Shown one piece after another: positions 8,522 through 17,130 of a stretch of 64,000 bases of DNA. Every line of letters begins with the position of its first letter. Positions within the stretch are counted from its first letter, which is position 1. The position numbers were made by a program, and so were the translations under genes. This stretch comes from an uncultured Clostridia bacterium. GTDB lineage: Bacteria > Bacillota > Clostridia > Christensenellales > UBA1242. A model generated the notes under the pieces. It saw only the letters and a program-made list of their open reading frames with translations, ran no database searches and was not told the origin of the DNA. The DNA lies in assembly GCA_934747805.1 (NCBI GenBank), contig CAKVHC010000002.1, positions 62,001-126,000 of the forward strand, given 5' to 3'.

Positions 8522-10036
8522 ATGACAAGTCGTAAAGGTGTTTTAGTTATTTTGGACGGCTATGGAGAAGCCGAAAAAACTGTCCGCAATCCAGCGTATG
8601 TGGCGTATACACCATTTTTGGACTATTTGAAAAGATATTGTCCAACCACATACATTCAGGCCAGCGGTGAAGCTGTTGGCGTCAAGCCGGGTCAAATGGG
8701 CAATAGTGAGATTGGGCACTTGAACATTGGCGGCGGACGTGTTGTAGAGCAAATAGGCGTTCGCATAACACGAGAACTTAACAACAACTATTTGTCCAAG
8801 AATAAGAAGTTCAATGCACTTATCAAGGACACCATTGATGGCAAGGGCGCAATGCATATTGTTGGGCTTTTGTCCGATATAGGCACGCATGCTGAGATTG
8901 CACATATGTACAAGTTGATTGATCATGCAGTCAAAATGAATGTGCCTCGTGTTTATCTGCACTTAATTACAGACGGCCGTGATGAAGCAACTGACGGCGG
9001 TCTGCAACACCTTATCGACCTTGAGAACTATATTGCTCCATACAAGAATGTAAAAATCGCCAGCATAGGTGGTAGATATTTTGGCATGGATCGTGATAGA
9101 TACATTGACCGCACCCAGCTCGCATTCAACTCTATGTTTATGCCTAATCAAGACGTCAGCAAGGTGAGTGCAGAGGAATATCTAAAGGCAAATTATCAGG
9201 AAGGTGTGTCGGACGAATTTATTATTCCTGTTCGTCTTCTCAACGACAAGCAATTCAAGTCCTGTGCCAACGATATGGTCGTTTTCTATAACTTCCGTGC
9301 AGACCGTATGCGCCAGATTTGTCAAATGTGCATTGATACAATGCCAGAAAGCGTAAAATTGGTGTCTATGACACAATACAGTGAAGCAGAAGATTTCAAA
9401 CATTTCTTCGTGCTATTCCCAGAACAACTTATCCACAACGGATTGACTGAATATCTGACAAACAACGGCCATAAGGTGCTGAAAGTGGCAGAAACAACCA
9501 AGTATGCTCACGTGACATATTTCTTCAACGGCGAAATCGAAAAGGCTTTTGACGGTGAAGACAGAGTGCTTATTCAAGGCAAAAATTTCAAAACGACTAA
9601 TATTCCACCTTCAATGCGTACTAGAGAGATCACAAACGCAGTTATCAAAGGCATTAAGCGTGACGAATACGATTTGATTGTTGTTAACTATGCCAGCCCT
9701 GACATCATTGGGCATACAGCTGATTTGAAACGTTGTATCAAGGCACTTGAAATCTTAGATGCTAATTTGCAAAAATTGGTCGCAAAAGCAGCGAATGCAG
9801 GCTATTTCGTAGCTGTCACAGCCGATCATGGCAACATTGAATATGTGCGTGACGAACGCAACAAGCCTTTCCCAGCCCACACGACCAACCCAGTAATGTT
9901 CACAATCGTTGACCAAACAATGCCAGATATCAAAATGGCAACTGGCGGCAAATTGGCCGACGTTGCACCAACAATTTTGAAACTGATGGGCGAAAAGCCA
10001 AATCCTGACTTTACAGGCACGCCATTGTATAAATAA
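8522..10036 (+). CDS. gpmI: 2,3-bisphosphoglycerate-independent phosphoglycerate mutase
   Basis: A 504-residue, probably Mn-dependent mutase interconverting 3- and 2-phosphoglycerate. It belongs to the alkaline phosphatase fold. The metal site begins at VILDGYG, the phosphoserine nucleophile lies in GQMGNSEIGHLNIGGGR, and C-terminal metal ligands lie in TADHGN and PAHTTNPV. The length is normal. A GAAGGAG site precedes the ATG. It sits directly behind pgk. Confidence 0.97.
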   Translation: MTSRKGVLVILDGYGEAEKTVRNPAYVAYTPFLDYLKRYCPTTYIQASGEAVGVKPGQMGNSEIGHLNIGGGRVVEQIGVRITRELNNNYLSKNKKFNALIKDTIDGKGAMHIVGLLSDIGTHAEIAHMYKLIDHAVKMNVPRVYLHLITDGRDEATDGGLQHLIDLENYIAPYKNVKIASIGGRYFGMDRDRYIDRTQLAFNSMFMPNQDVSKVSAEEYLKANYQEGVSDEFIIPVRLLNDKQFKSCANDMVVFYNFRADRMRQICQMCIDTMPESVKLVSMTQYSEAEDFKHFFVLFPEQLIHNGLTEYLTNNGHKVLKVAETTKYAHVTYFFNGEIEKAFDGEDRVLIQGKNFKTTNIPPSMRTREITNAVIKGIKRDEYDLIVVNYASPDIIGHTADLKRCIKALEILDANLQKLVAKAANAGYFVAVTADHGNIEYVRDERNKPFPAHTTNPVMFTIVDQTMPDIKMATGGKLADVAPTILKLMGEKPNPDFTGTPLYK

Positions 10037-10044
10037 ATTCAATC

Positions 10045-10072
10045 TTGACAACTGATAAATTGGTGATATAAT
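10045..10072 (+). promoter_or_regulatory. Leaderless promoter of gene 10079
   Basis: TTGACA (10045-10050), 16 nt, TATAAT (10067-10072), then 6 nt to the ATG with no ribosome binding site. Confidence 0.7.
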
Positions 10073-10078
10073 GCGAGT

Positions 10079-10300
10079 ATGATTAGTACTTTGTTTAATT
10101 ATATCACCGATTTTATTCGTGGACTCACTAGTTTTCAGTATGTGTTCATTATTTGCGTGATTTTCATCGTGTGTTTGACATTTATAAAGAACTTTTTGAA
10201 AGCAAACAAGGGCGACACTGACAAAGTAAACAAATTGCCTTGCATATTAGGTGTCGCAATTTGTCTAATTGTTTTAGTGAGTATTTCGTCAATTAGATAG
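10079..10300 (+). CDS. Small two-helix membrane protein, unknown
   Basis: A 73-residue protein with two predicted transmembrane helices (about 20-38 and 55-70) separated by a short polar loop containing KANKGDTDKVNK. I recognise no family. It lies between gpmI and secG and has a consensus promoter placed for a leaderless transcript, which supports it as a real gene. Confidence 0.6.
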   Translation: MISTLFNYITDFIRGLTSFQYVFIICVIFIVCLTFIKNFLKANKGDTDKVNKLPCILGVAICLIVLVSISSIR

Positions 10301-10308
10301 TGAATTGC

Positions 10309-10337
10309 TTGATTAATTTGTGAGATTGTGGTAAAAT
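10309..10337 (+). promoter_or_regulatory. Promoter of secG
   Basis: TTGATT (10309-10314), 17 nt, TAAAAT (10332-10337). Unlike its neighbours it has a leader of about 50 nt and a ribosome binding site (AGGAG). Confidence 0.6.
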
Positions 10338-10396
10338 CTCATAGTAACATAAATAAAGCGTTGGGTGAACTTGTTTCACCATTATAGGAGATATAT

Positions 10397-10702
10397 ATGC
10401 TTAATTTTTTACTCGACCAACCAATCAGTGATTTTAGTGCGTGGTTTTTCCCAACCGCACGTATCATTTTAGTTGTGCTTATGAGTTTGTGTGCCATTGC
10501 TGTCATCGTTCTCACTTTCATGCAACTAGACAACAACAGCGATGTTGGTAACGTCATCACAGGCAACCGTGAGAGTTACTATTCTCAGAACAAAGGTAAT
10601 AACAAACAAGGACGTTTAACCAAATGGATCATCATTTGTGGCATCATCATTGCAGTTAGCATCATTTTGTTCTTCTTGACCTATTTGGGCAACACAATTT
10701 AG
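10397..10702 (+). CDS. secG: Preprotein translocase subunit SecG
   Basis: A 101-residue protein with a membrane helix (about 21-40), a polar loop with an ITGNRESYYSQNKGNNKQGRL segment like the SecG loop before the second helix, and a second helix (about 78-97). SecG is an accessory subunit of the SecYEG channel. The position just before rnr, smpB and ssrA is the conserved Bacillota order and strengthens the call. Confidence 0.85.
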   Translation: MLNFLLDQPISDFSAWFFPTARIILVVLMSLCAIAVIVLTFMQLDNNSDVGNVITGNRESYYSQNKGNNKQGRLTKWIIICGIIIAVSIILFFLTYLGNTI

Positions 10703-10724
10703 ACACTTAATAGTGTCTTTTTTA
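10702..10724 (+). terminator. Terminator after secG
   Basis: Stem GACACT/AGTGTC with a TAAT loop and a six-T tail. It starts at the last base of the secG stop codon. Confidence 0.75.
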
Positions 10725-10725
10725 T

Positions 10726-10754
10726 TTGCCAAAATTTGTGTGCTAGTGTAAAAT
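10726..10754 (+). promoter_or_regulatory. Leaderless promoter of rnr
   Basis: TTGCCA (10726-10731), 17 nt, TAAAAT (10749-10754), 6 nt to the ATG. It begins right after the secG terminator. Confidence 0.65.
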
Positions 10755-10760
10755 GATTAT

Positions 10761-13064
10761 ATGAAAGAAGAAATACTAGACTATATTACATCAAATCAAT
10801 TGTTATATTTGAGAAAAAAAGAACTGACCTCGCTTTTAAAGGCACGTTTTGAATTTGTAAACGTTGACAAAATTATCGACGAGTTGCTTGACAGTGGCGA
10901 CTTATTTTTAGATGCCAGCAACAAAATCTGTTCAACCAAGAGCAAAGGTTATTTGAAAGGCAAAATCATTGGCAACGCAAAAGGTTTTGGTTTTTGCAAG
11001 GTGGACGGCGAAGAGCAGGACGTGTTTATCCCTGCCAGCAAACTTAATGGCGCTGTAAACAACGACTTTGTGTTGATAAAGATTGACTATCGTCCGCAGG
11101 ACAATAATCCAGAGGGCTGTGTAATTAAGGTTTTGAAACGTGGCACTAACGAAGTGGTCGGCAGATTTGAACGCACGAAGAGTTGCGGCTATGTTTTCAG
11201 CGATGACACCAAGTTTAGTGCAGGCGTTTATATCGCCAAGCAAAACTTTAAAACTGCGCAAGACGGCGATCGTGTCGTTGCACGAATTATAGATTTTGGT
11301 GATGGCATGAACCGAAAAATTTGTGGCGAGATTGTTGAAGTGTTGGGCAGATACGATGACGAATCGGGTGAGGAAGATGCACTTATTAGGCAGTTCAAAG
11401 TACGCACCGAATTTGATCCAGCCACACTCGAAGAAGCCAAGCGAATTCGTTCGGTGGTCGTCGAAAAAGATTTTGCAGGCAGGGAAGACTTCCGTAACCT
11501 TAACATTTTTACAATCGACGGCAGTGATACACGTGATGTGGATGATGCCATAAGTGTTCGCAAGCTCAAAAAAGGCGTGTATCGTGTGGGTGTTCATATT
11601 GCTGACGTTAGCAACTATGTCAAGCCAGATAGTGCGTTGGATAAAGAAGCATTCGATCGTGGCACGAGCGTTTATTTCCCTGACCGTGTGTTGCCTATGC
11701 TCCCGGTCGAACTATCTAACGGAATTTGCTCGCTGAACGAAGGGGTTGACCGTTTGGCTTTGTCCGTGATTATGGATTTGGATGAAAACGCCAATTTGCT
11801 CTATAGTGACGTCTGCGAAAGCATCGTCAATATAAAAAAGCACCTTGTTTACGATGACGTATATTTAGCATTGCAAGGCGACCCCATACAAGTGGAAAAA
11901 TTGCAATCCGTTTTGCCAGACCTAAAGATTTTGGCTGACTTAACACTCAAACTTGAACAAAAGCGTCACAATCGTGGAGCAATCGACTTAGACATGCCAG
12001 AAGCGTATATTGAAGTGGACGACAAGGGCGACGTGACCAACATCACCAAGCGACCTCGCACTCTCGCTCATCGCCTTATTGAAAGCTTTATGATTTTGGC
12101 TAATGAGACGGTTGCCAACAGATACTTTATTAAGAAGACGCCTTTTGTCTATCGTGTGCATGAGAAACCTGACCCAGCCAAGCTGAATAGATTTTTGAAA
12201 TTTGCTGAGTTGCATGGTTATAACACTTTCAAAATTAACCCAGAAGAAGTTAAACCAATGGAGTTGCAAAAACTTTTGGAAAGCGTGAAGGACAATGTCG
12301 TGCGTGAGACGATGAGCAGTGTGTTGTTACGTAGTCTTGCCAAGGCACGATACGCACCAGAGTGCTTAGGTCACTATGGCATTGCTAGTACGTATTATTG
12401 TCACTTCACATCGCCAATTAGACGTTATCCAGACCTTGCAATTCATCGCATGATTAAGATGGATTTGCACGACAAAATTTCCAGCGAAAACAAACCTTAT
12501 CTTGAAGAATTTGTCAAGCAAGCGAGCGAGCGTTCAAGTGATATGGAAGTGGTGGCAGACGATGCTGAGCGTGCCGTTGACGATTTGAAAAAATGTCAGT
12601 ATATGAAGTCATTTGTCGGACAGAGTTTCCTTGCACGTGTTACAGGTGTTCAAGAGTTCGGCATATTTGTAATGCTAGACAATACGGTTGAAGGCTTGGT
12701 TCGACTTGAGGCCTTGCCTGACGACGATTACAGCTTTGACGACCTTGCCATAACGCTGAAAGGGAATAGTCATTCATACACTCTAGGCGATGAAGTAGAG
12801 GTGACACTTTTGTCATCGGATATCAAGGCTCGCAAGCTCAGCTTTGCAATCAAAGGCGTAGAGCCACGTCCACGTGAATTTGAAAGCCAAATTAAAAATG
12901 TAAATAAAATTAATAAAAAAAATAATAATTACAAAAATAATAAAAATGAAAAAATAAATAAAAATTTATCTAAAAAATCTAATAAATCTAATAAAAATAA
13001 TGAGAAATTAAATAAATCAAATAAAAAATCTAATAAAAAAGATTCAAATAAAAAAAGAAAATAA
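10761..13064 (+). CDS. rnr: Ribonuclease R (RNase II/R family)
   Basis: A 767-residue 3'-5' exoribonuclease that degrades structured RNA, including in tmRNA-dependent quality control. An N-terminal helix-turn-helix-like region is followed by cold-shock/OB domains (about 65-215), the RNB catalytic domain with acidic cluster DGSDTRDVDDAISV (about 251) and FTSPIRRYPDL, and an S1 domain (about 612-700). The last 60 residues are almost only Lys, Asn and Ser, a basic low-complexity tail likely to bind RNA. The start has no ribosome binding site and is predicted leaderless. Confidence 0.96.
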   Translation: MKEEILDYITSNQLLYLRKKELTSLLKARFEFVNVDKIIDELLDSGDLFLDASNKICSTKSKGYLKGKIIGNAKGFGFCKVDGEEQDVFIPASKLNGAVNNDFVLIKIDYRPQDNNPEGCVIKVLKRGTNEVVGRFERTKSCGYVFSDDTKFSAGVYIAKQNFKTAQDGDRVVARIIDFGDGMNRKICGEIVEVLGRYDDESGEEDALIRQFKVRTEFDPATLEEAKRIRSVVVEKDFAGREDFRNLNIFTIDGSDTRDVDDAISVRKLKKGVYRVGVHIADVSNYVKPDSALDKEAFDRGTSVYFPDRVLPMLPVELSNGICSLNEGVDRLALSVIMDLDENANLLYSDVCESIVNIKKHLVYDDVYLALQGDPIQVEKLQSVLPDLKILADLTLKLEQKRHNRGAIDLDMPEAYIEVDDKGDVTNITKRPRTLAHRLIESFMILANETVANRYFIKKTPFVYRVHEKPDPAKLNRFLKFAELHGYNTFKINPEEVKPMELQKLLESVKDNVVRETMSSVLLRSLAKARYAPECLGHYGIASTYYCHFTSPIRRYPDLAIHRMIKMDLHDKISSENKPYLEEFVKQASERSSDMEVVADDAERAVDDLKKCQYMKSFVGQSFLARVTGVQEFGIFVMLDNTVEGLVRLEALPDDDYSFDDLAITLKGNSHSYTLGDEVEVTLLSSDIKARKLSFAIKGVEPRPREFESQIKNVNKINKKNNNYKNNKNEKINKNLSKKSNKSNKNNEKLNKSNKKSNKKDSNKKRK

Positions 13065-13066
13065 TT

Positions 13067-13094
13067 AAATAAACCTTTTTAGGTTTATTTTTTT
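13067..13094 (+). terminator. Terminator after rnr
   Basis: Ten-base arms AAATAAACCT/AGGTTTATTT with a four-T loop and a T-rich tail. Confidence 0.75.
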
Positions 13095-13134
13095 ACGTAA
13101 ATAATTAAAAAATAAAATTAATTATTTTTATATA

Positions 13135-13163
13135 TTGATTTTAAAAATAATATTTGCTATAAT
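13135..13163 (+). promoter_or_regulatory. Promoter of smpB (and ssrA)
   Basis: TTGATT (13135-13140), 17 nt, TATAAT (13158-13163) preceded by an extended TGc. Confidence 0.65.
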
Positions 13164-13182
13164 TAATGCGTTAGGAGTTTTT

Positions 13183-13644
13183 GTGGAAAACATTTGTCAG
13201 AACAAACGTGCATCATTTGATTACGAACTTTTGGACAGATATGAGGCTGGCGTTGTTTTGACTGGCGACGAGATTAAGTCGGTGCGTGCAGGTAGCATGT
13301 CATTGAATGACAGTTTTTGCCTTGTGCGTAATGGGCAAGTGATTTTGAAAAACGCATACATCAAGCCGTACACAAATGCTTACAGCGGATATCAAGGCAA
13401 GCACGATGCTCGTCAAGATAGAGTGTTGCTTTTGAATAAGTATGAGATTAAGCAAATCAAAAATGCGATCGAACAAAAAGCACTCACGATTGTACCTACA
13501 CGTGCATATTTTGTGAAGCATCTTGTCAAAGTGGAAATTGCAGTCGCACGTGGTAAAAAACTTTTTAACAAGAAAGACAGCATCAAGGAAAAAGACATAG
13601 CTCGCTCAAGCCAGCGAGCATTGGCGGACATGGGGATGAAATAG
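13183..13644 (+). CDS. smpB: SsrA-binding protein SmpB
   Basis: A 153-residue tmRNA partner in trans-translation. It has NKRASFDYELLDRYEAGVVLTGDEIKSVRAG and the basic C-terminal tail that occupies the decoding centre. The start is GTG 13183, with TAGGAG six bases upstream; a longer reading from 13135 would place the promoter within the gene. The stop codon lies inside the 5' end of the tmRNA gene, a 13-base overlap. Confidence 0.96.
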   Translation: MENICQNKRASFDYELLDRYEAGVVLTGDEIKSVRAGSMSLNDSFCLVRNGQVILKNAYIKPYTNAYSGYQGKHDARQDRVLLLNKYEIKQIKNAIEQKALTIVPTRAYFVKHLVKVEIAVARGKKLFNKKDSIKEKDIARSSQRALADMGMK

Positions 13645-13975
13645 TTTCGACAGTGTTGGTTAGGTTAGAATACGCATGTAGTAGTAGGCGCTACTATAAA
13701 AACCAAATCGTTTAATAAACGCAAACAATAATACTGTAGCTGTTGCTGCCTAGTCAGCCAGCCGTTGACCTACTTGCACCGAAAGGGTAGCCATCAACGT
13801 CATAATTTCGGTGAACGGATACGTTCCATTTCTCTAAAACGTGTCGGCACTCAGAGAATAGCTTGGCACAAGTCGTTAGCAGACTTCACCAAGTGAAATT
13901 GATTGCTAACTAAACATGTAGTGTATTCAGCAGATTCAATATTGGACATGGGTGCAACTCCCATCATCTCCACCA
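13632..13975 (+). ncRNA. ssrA: Transfer-messenger RNA (ssrA)
   Basis: A 344-nt gene for ribosome rescue. The acceptor arm pairs GGGGATG (13632-13638) with CATCTCC before ACCA (13972-13975). A T-arm-like segment with GGTGCAACTCC precedes the 3' end. The tag frame is at 13721-13753, from resume codon GCA to TAG, encoding ANNNTVAVAA. Pseudoknot-forming segments follow. The one-piece, encoded-CCA form is typical of Bacillota. Confidence 0.95.
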
Positions 13976-13983
13976 CAATTTAT

Positions 13984-14017
13984 AAAACTCACCAGAAGAA
14001 TTTCTAGTGAGTTTTTT
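13984..14017 (+). terminator. Terminator after ssrA
   Basis: AAACTCAC/GTGAGTTT arms with a 14-nt loop and a T run. Confidence 0.75.
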
Positions 14018-14077
14018 GCTAAATTTATTTACAAATATTTGTTGTATTGTGTTATAATCTATGTAAGGTAAACATCT

Positions 14078-14365
14078 ATGGCTTCAAGCATTGATTACAA
14101 AGATTTTATTATGGAACAATTGGTCAATTTGCATCCTAAATGCAGGCCTATGATGGGCGAGTTCTTGGTATATGTCGACGGCATTTATTTTGGTGGCATT
14201 TTTGACAACAGATTTCTGGTAAAGGTCACTGACACAAATGGCGGGTTTAATCTTAAAAAGACATTGCCATACGAGAATGCAAAACCGATGTATTTGGTTG
14301 AAAATGTTGATGACAGAGAGTATTTGGAAGATTTAGTTTTGAAAACTATCATAGGTTTGAAATAA
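14078..14365 (+). CDS. TfoX/Sxy N-terminal domain protein
   Basis: A 95-residue single-domain protein. The run PMMGEFLVYVDGIYFGGIFDNRFLVKVTD and the later LPYENAKPMYLVENVDD match the TfoX N-terminal domain pattern (Gly-rich, YVDGK-type strand, RLYLKV-type strand). In gamma-proteobacteria such proteins influence competence; in Bacillota the stand-alone form has no settled role. A TATAAT box and AAGGT site precede the ATG. Confidence 0.8.
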   Translation: MASSIDYKDFIMEQLVNLHPKCRPMMGEFLVYVDGIYFGGIFDNRFLVKVTDTNGGFNLKKTLPYENAKPMYLVENVDDREYLEDLVLKTIIGLK

Positions 14366-14492
14366 TAGAAAAATATTTGAGCGGAGAAAATTATGTGAGC
14401 ATTTAATTACGTTGGTTTGATAATAGTGTACTTATTAAGAATGGAATGTATTTAAGCTCGAGAGAATAAAAGTTTAAAATTGGAAACGTTTT

Positions 14493-14840
14493 ATGATTAA
14501 AGAGATGATTGAAGGCAAATTTGAAGTTTTAAAATTTATGCAGCAGAACACTGATAATGCTTTGCTAAAAGAATGGAAATTTGCACTAAAAGATGATTGG
14601 GTGACGGTCTATCGCTCCGAGTTTGGCGGACAAGTTAGTTATGAGAATGATGGTGTCCTAACCTTGTCGTTTAATAAGTTTATGGACGAAGATTATTTTG
14701 AAGACACTAGAAACACAAGCTGCGAGGATTTAATGATAAAACTTAGATATGTAATGACTGTGTTGTCCAAGTTTTATTACAACAAGATTGACGAGCAAGA
14801 ATATATTGAATTAGTTAGCATTTTAGATATTGCAAAATAA
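14493..14840 (+). CDS. Hypothetical protein, 115 aa
   Basis: A soluble acidic protein rich in Asp, Glu and aromatic residues, with no motif I can identify. The C-terminal half is predicted helical. The start at 14493 lacks a strong ribosome binding site. The 127 bp upstream show no gene. A good terminator follows directly. Confidence 0.55.
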   Translation: MIKEMIEGKFEVLKFMQQNTDNALLKEWKFALKDDWVTVYRSEFGGQVSYENDGVLTLSFNKFMDEDYFEDTRNTSCEDLMIKLRYVMTVLSKFYYNKIDEQEYIELVSILDIAK

Positions 14841-14863
14841 AAAGCCCGGATGGGCTCTTTTTT
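14840..14863. terminator. Bidirectional terminator
   Basis: AGCCC-ggat-GGGCT stem followed by T6; on the minus strand the A-rich left flank supplies the T run. It lies between convergent genes. Confidence 0.75.
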
Positions 14864-15296
14864 ATTCAAACTTTACACCAATGAGATAGTCTAGCGAGCA
14901 AGTAAGGTTCTCTGCAATCAAAATTAAACGTGGCAGGGAGGGATTGTGTCCTTTTTGCCAATGACGATACGATGCCTCGCTACAATTAGTCTGTTTAGAG
15001 AGCTTCCAGTTAGAAGTATTATTCAATGCTAGCATCTCATTGTATCTTTTCATAAAATCAGTCATATCGTAGCCGACAATATTCACTTGTTTAAAATTGT
15101 CATCAATGCCAAACAAATAATCCAAAGTACAATGGAAATATTGTGCAATCTTCACAGAAATCTCTACAGACGGATAAATGCCACGAAAATATCTGCTAAA
15201 CAAGGTAGCGGATACTCCACTCTCACGTCCAATTTGATTTATTGACTTATTTGTGTCTGTGATAAGGTCTTTCAAGATGTCAACAAAATTTTCCAT
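14862..15296 (-). CDS. XRE-family regulator with two helix-turn-helix domains
   Basis: A 144-residue protein with two Cro/CI-like modules: residues about 8-62 (INQIGRESGVSATLFSRYFRG) and about 88-140 (WKLSKQTNCSEASYRHWQKG). Each ends in a similar LDYLxG sequence, so the halves look like an internal duplication. The start follows GGGAGATATAA. Two 10-bp direct repeats just upstream (15318-15347) are candidate operator half-sites for autoregulation and for control of the divergent small gene. Confidence 0.8.
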   Translation of the reverse strand: MENFVDILKDLITDTNKSINQIGRESGVSATLFSRYFRGIYPSVEISVKIAQYFHCTLDYLFGIDDNFKQVNIVGYDMTDFMKRYNEMLALNNTSNWKLSKQTNCSEASYRHWQKGHNPSLPRLILIAENLTCSLDYLIGVKFE

Positions 15297-15317
15297 TTAT
15301 ATCTCCCACAAAATTTC

Positions 15318-15347
15318 GACAAAACTAAACACCGTGTGACAAAACTA
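15318..15347. promoter_or_regulatory. Candidate operator: direct repeats at 20-bp spacing
   Basis: GACAAAACTA occurs exactly at 15318-15327 and 15338-15347, two helical turns apart, in the divergent intergenic region next to the XRE gene. Confidence 0.45.
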
Positions 15348-15449
15348 GTGTTATTATTCCATTTAATTTTATTTTGTTATATTGTATGATTGTTATGCGT
15401 GTACTATTTTGCTAGTATAAATGTGCACGCTAAGAAAGGAGAAAACGAT

Positions 15450-15605
15450 ATGAAAAAACTAAGTGAAAACAATTTCAGTGAAGTTCTGAGCAAAATATTA
15501 ATTGCGAATTATGAAAACAAAGTGATTGCGACCTCCGATAAAATTTATGTGACGCTTGACGATAATTTGTCCTTAATAATTAAAATTTCCAAAATTGTTA
15601 GTTAA
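15450..15605 (+). CDS. Small protein, 51 aa, unknown
   Basis: MKKLSENNFSEV... with alternating hydrophobic residues at the end (LSLIIKISKIV). A strong AAAGGAG site precedes ATG 15450; the longer open frame from 15390 overlaps a probable promoter. It is divergent from the XRE regulator and may be its target. Confidence 0.5.
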   Translation: MKKLSENNFSEVLSKILIANYENKVIATSDKIYVTLDDNLSLIIKISKIVS

Positions 15606-15748
15606 AAACAACAAAAACAGAAGAAAAAGTGTGCAAAAAGCTTTAAAAATGTAAAAATTTTAAAAAAAATTAAAAAAGAGTATTGAAAAATTTTGCATTC
15701 CGTGTATAATGATTGAGAACAAAACTCATTTTTAAGGAGAGTAGGGGA

Positions 15749-17077
15749 ATGTTTTGGAATGCATTTGTTAATGTTTTGGCCATAATTGCTATTATTGTTG
15801 TTGCAGCTTTTGTGATGATTTTTGTTGGCGATTTGCTAATTAGCATTATTGACGGCAAGAGTGGCATTTTCTTTAAACGAAATAAAAAAGCGAAAGTTGA
15901 AGAATTGGAAGAAGAGGATAGATCCAATTTTGCAACACGTGAAGAACTAGAAAAATTGCAAGACTTGTATCGTAACAAGGAAAAGCAGACTGCTCCAGTT
16001 GCAATGGCTCAACCACAACCTGTTCAAAAAGATGTAACCGACGACTATCTAAATAACGCAGTTCCAGTGGATTACGATTTGGCAAAGAAAGAAGAAGAAA
16101 TGATTAACGCCAAGAAGAACAGACTTTTGGTTCCAAAGGCGGAAGAAAAAGTTGAAGCCGGCATTAGTAAGGAAGAAGTTCTAGCACAGGTTAACAAAGT
16201 CGCTGATGACATTTTGTCAAATTACGAATCTGAAAAGACGAATAAAGAAAAGATTGAAGATTACTCAAAAGAGTTGGACAATTACAAGATTGAGAAATCT
16301 CTTGCAGAAGTAACAGACGAAGATTTGGATGAAAATGACGACGACGATGATGACGATGATGATGGTGAAATTTTGGAACCAGCTCCAGTGCCTGAAAAAG
16401 TCGTAGAAAAAGAAGTTGTTAAGGAAGTGTTGGTTGATAACCCTGAGATTGTTGAACAAAACAAGAAATTGCAAAAACAACTAGAAGAACTCCGCAACGC
16501 ATTGCACGAAGCTAACACTCGTGCTGACGAACTTGAACAAGAACGTGAAGAAGAAAAAGAGGCTGGCCCAATGATTTACTCAACAGTAGAAGACTGCGAG
16601 GCACGTCTTGAAATTCTGGAAGAACGTTTGAGAGTGGCTAAGAAAGAACTCAAAATAAACGACAAAGAATTTAAGCCATTGTTCAAAGTTCGTAAGAATC
16701 TCAATAAATACAAAGAAAAACTTCGTCGTAAAGAAGTCAGCGTAGCTCGTCAAAAGGTCGTTTTGTATGGTGTCAACAACTATGTCGACATTGACAAAGA
16801 CCGTGCAGAGAAGTTGGCTAACGACATCGAATTGCTTGACGGTCTCCGTTTAAGCGTTCAAGATTGTGAAAACGTGGTTGAAGCAAGCAAAGACCGTTAT
16901 CCAATTTTGGAACAAACAAATCGCTTGTTGAAAACTAACATAGCTGATTTGGAACATGATATCGAAACTACAACACAAGTTCTGGAAGCTTTGAAAGCTG
17001 ATGCTTTGGTTGACCTAGACGACAATGGCGTTGACGACCGAGCAGAAGGCGATGGCGACGACAAAAACAATAAATAA
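15749..17077 (+). CDS. Membrane-anchored acidic coiled-coil protein
   Basis: A 442-residue protein. Residues about 5-35 form one transmembrane helix, followed by a basic KRNKKAK stretch, so the rest is predicted cytoplasmic. A long acidic linker contains a run of nine Asp (about 205). Then come coiled-coil heptads (VEQNKKLQKQLEELRNALHEA and later helices). The end DLDDNGVDDRAEGDGD resembles a Ca-binding loop. I recognise no family; a scaffold or cell-envelope organising role is only a guess. The start is ATG 15749 with AAGGAGAGTAGGGG upstream. Confidence 0.65.
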   Translation: MFWNAFVNVLAIIAIIVVAAFVMIFVGDLLISIIDGKSGIFFKRNKKAKVEELEEEDRSNFATREELEKLQDLYRNKEKQTAPVAMAQPQPVQKDVTDDYLNNAVPVDYDLAKKEEEMINAKKNRLLVPKAEEKVEAGISKEEVLAQVNKVADDILSNYESEKTNKEKIEDYSKELDNYKIEKSLAEVTDEDLDENDDDDDDDDDGEILEPAPVPEKVVEKEVVKEVLVDNPEIVEQNKKLQKQLEELRNALHEANTRADELEQEREEEKEAGPMIYSTVEDCEARLEILEERLRVAKKELKINDKEFKPLFKVRKNLNKYKEKLRRKEVSVARQKVVLYGVNNYVDIDKDRAEKLANDIELLDGLRLSVQDCENVVEASKDRYPILEQTNRLLKTNIADLEHDIETTTQVLEALKADALVDLDDNGVDDRAEGDGDDKNNK

Positions 17078-17106
17078 AAATAAGCACTAATTTAGTGCTT
17101 TTTTTA
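17078..17106 (+). terminator. Terminator after coiled-coil gene
   Basis: Nine-base perfect arms AAGCACTAA/TTAGTGCTT and a T run. Confidence 0.75.
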
Positions 17107-17114
17107 TTCAAATA

Positions 17115-17123
17115 TGCTAAAAT
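17115..17123 (+). promoter_or_regulatory. Leaderless extended -10 promoter of ComEC-type gene
   Basis: TGc-TAAAAT with the -10 at 17118-17123, 7 nt before the ATG. No clear -35 and no ribosome binding site. Confidence 0.45.
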
Positions 17124-17130
17124 AAATCGT

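Noticed and set aside
10932..11597. 221-residue minus-strand frame inside rnr
   Set aside because: Shadow of rnr, whose domains are clear; no site or promoter of its own.
16265..16518. Minus-strand frames rich in Ser or Ile opposite the Asp run
   Set aside because: They are mirror images of the GAT/GAC-rich stretch of the coiled-coil gene.
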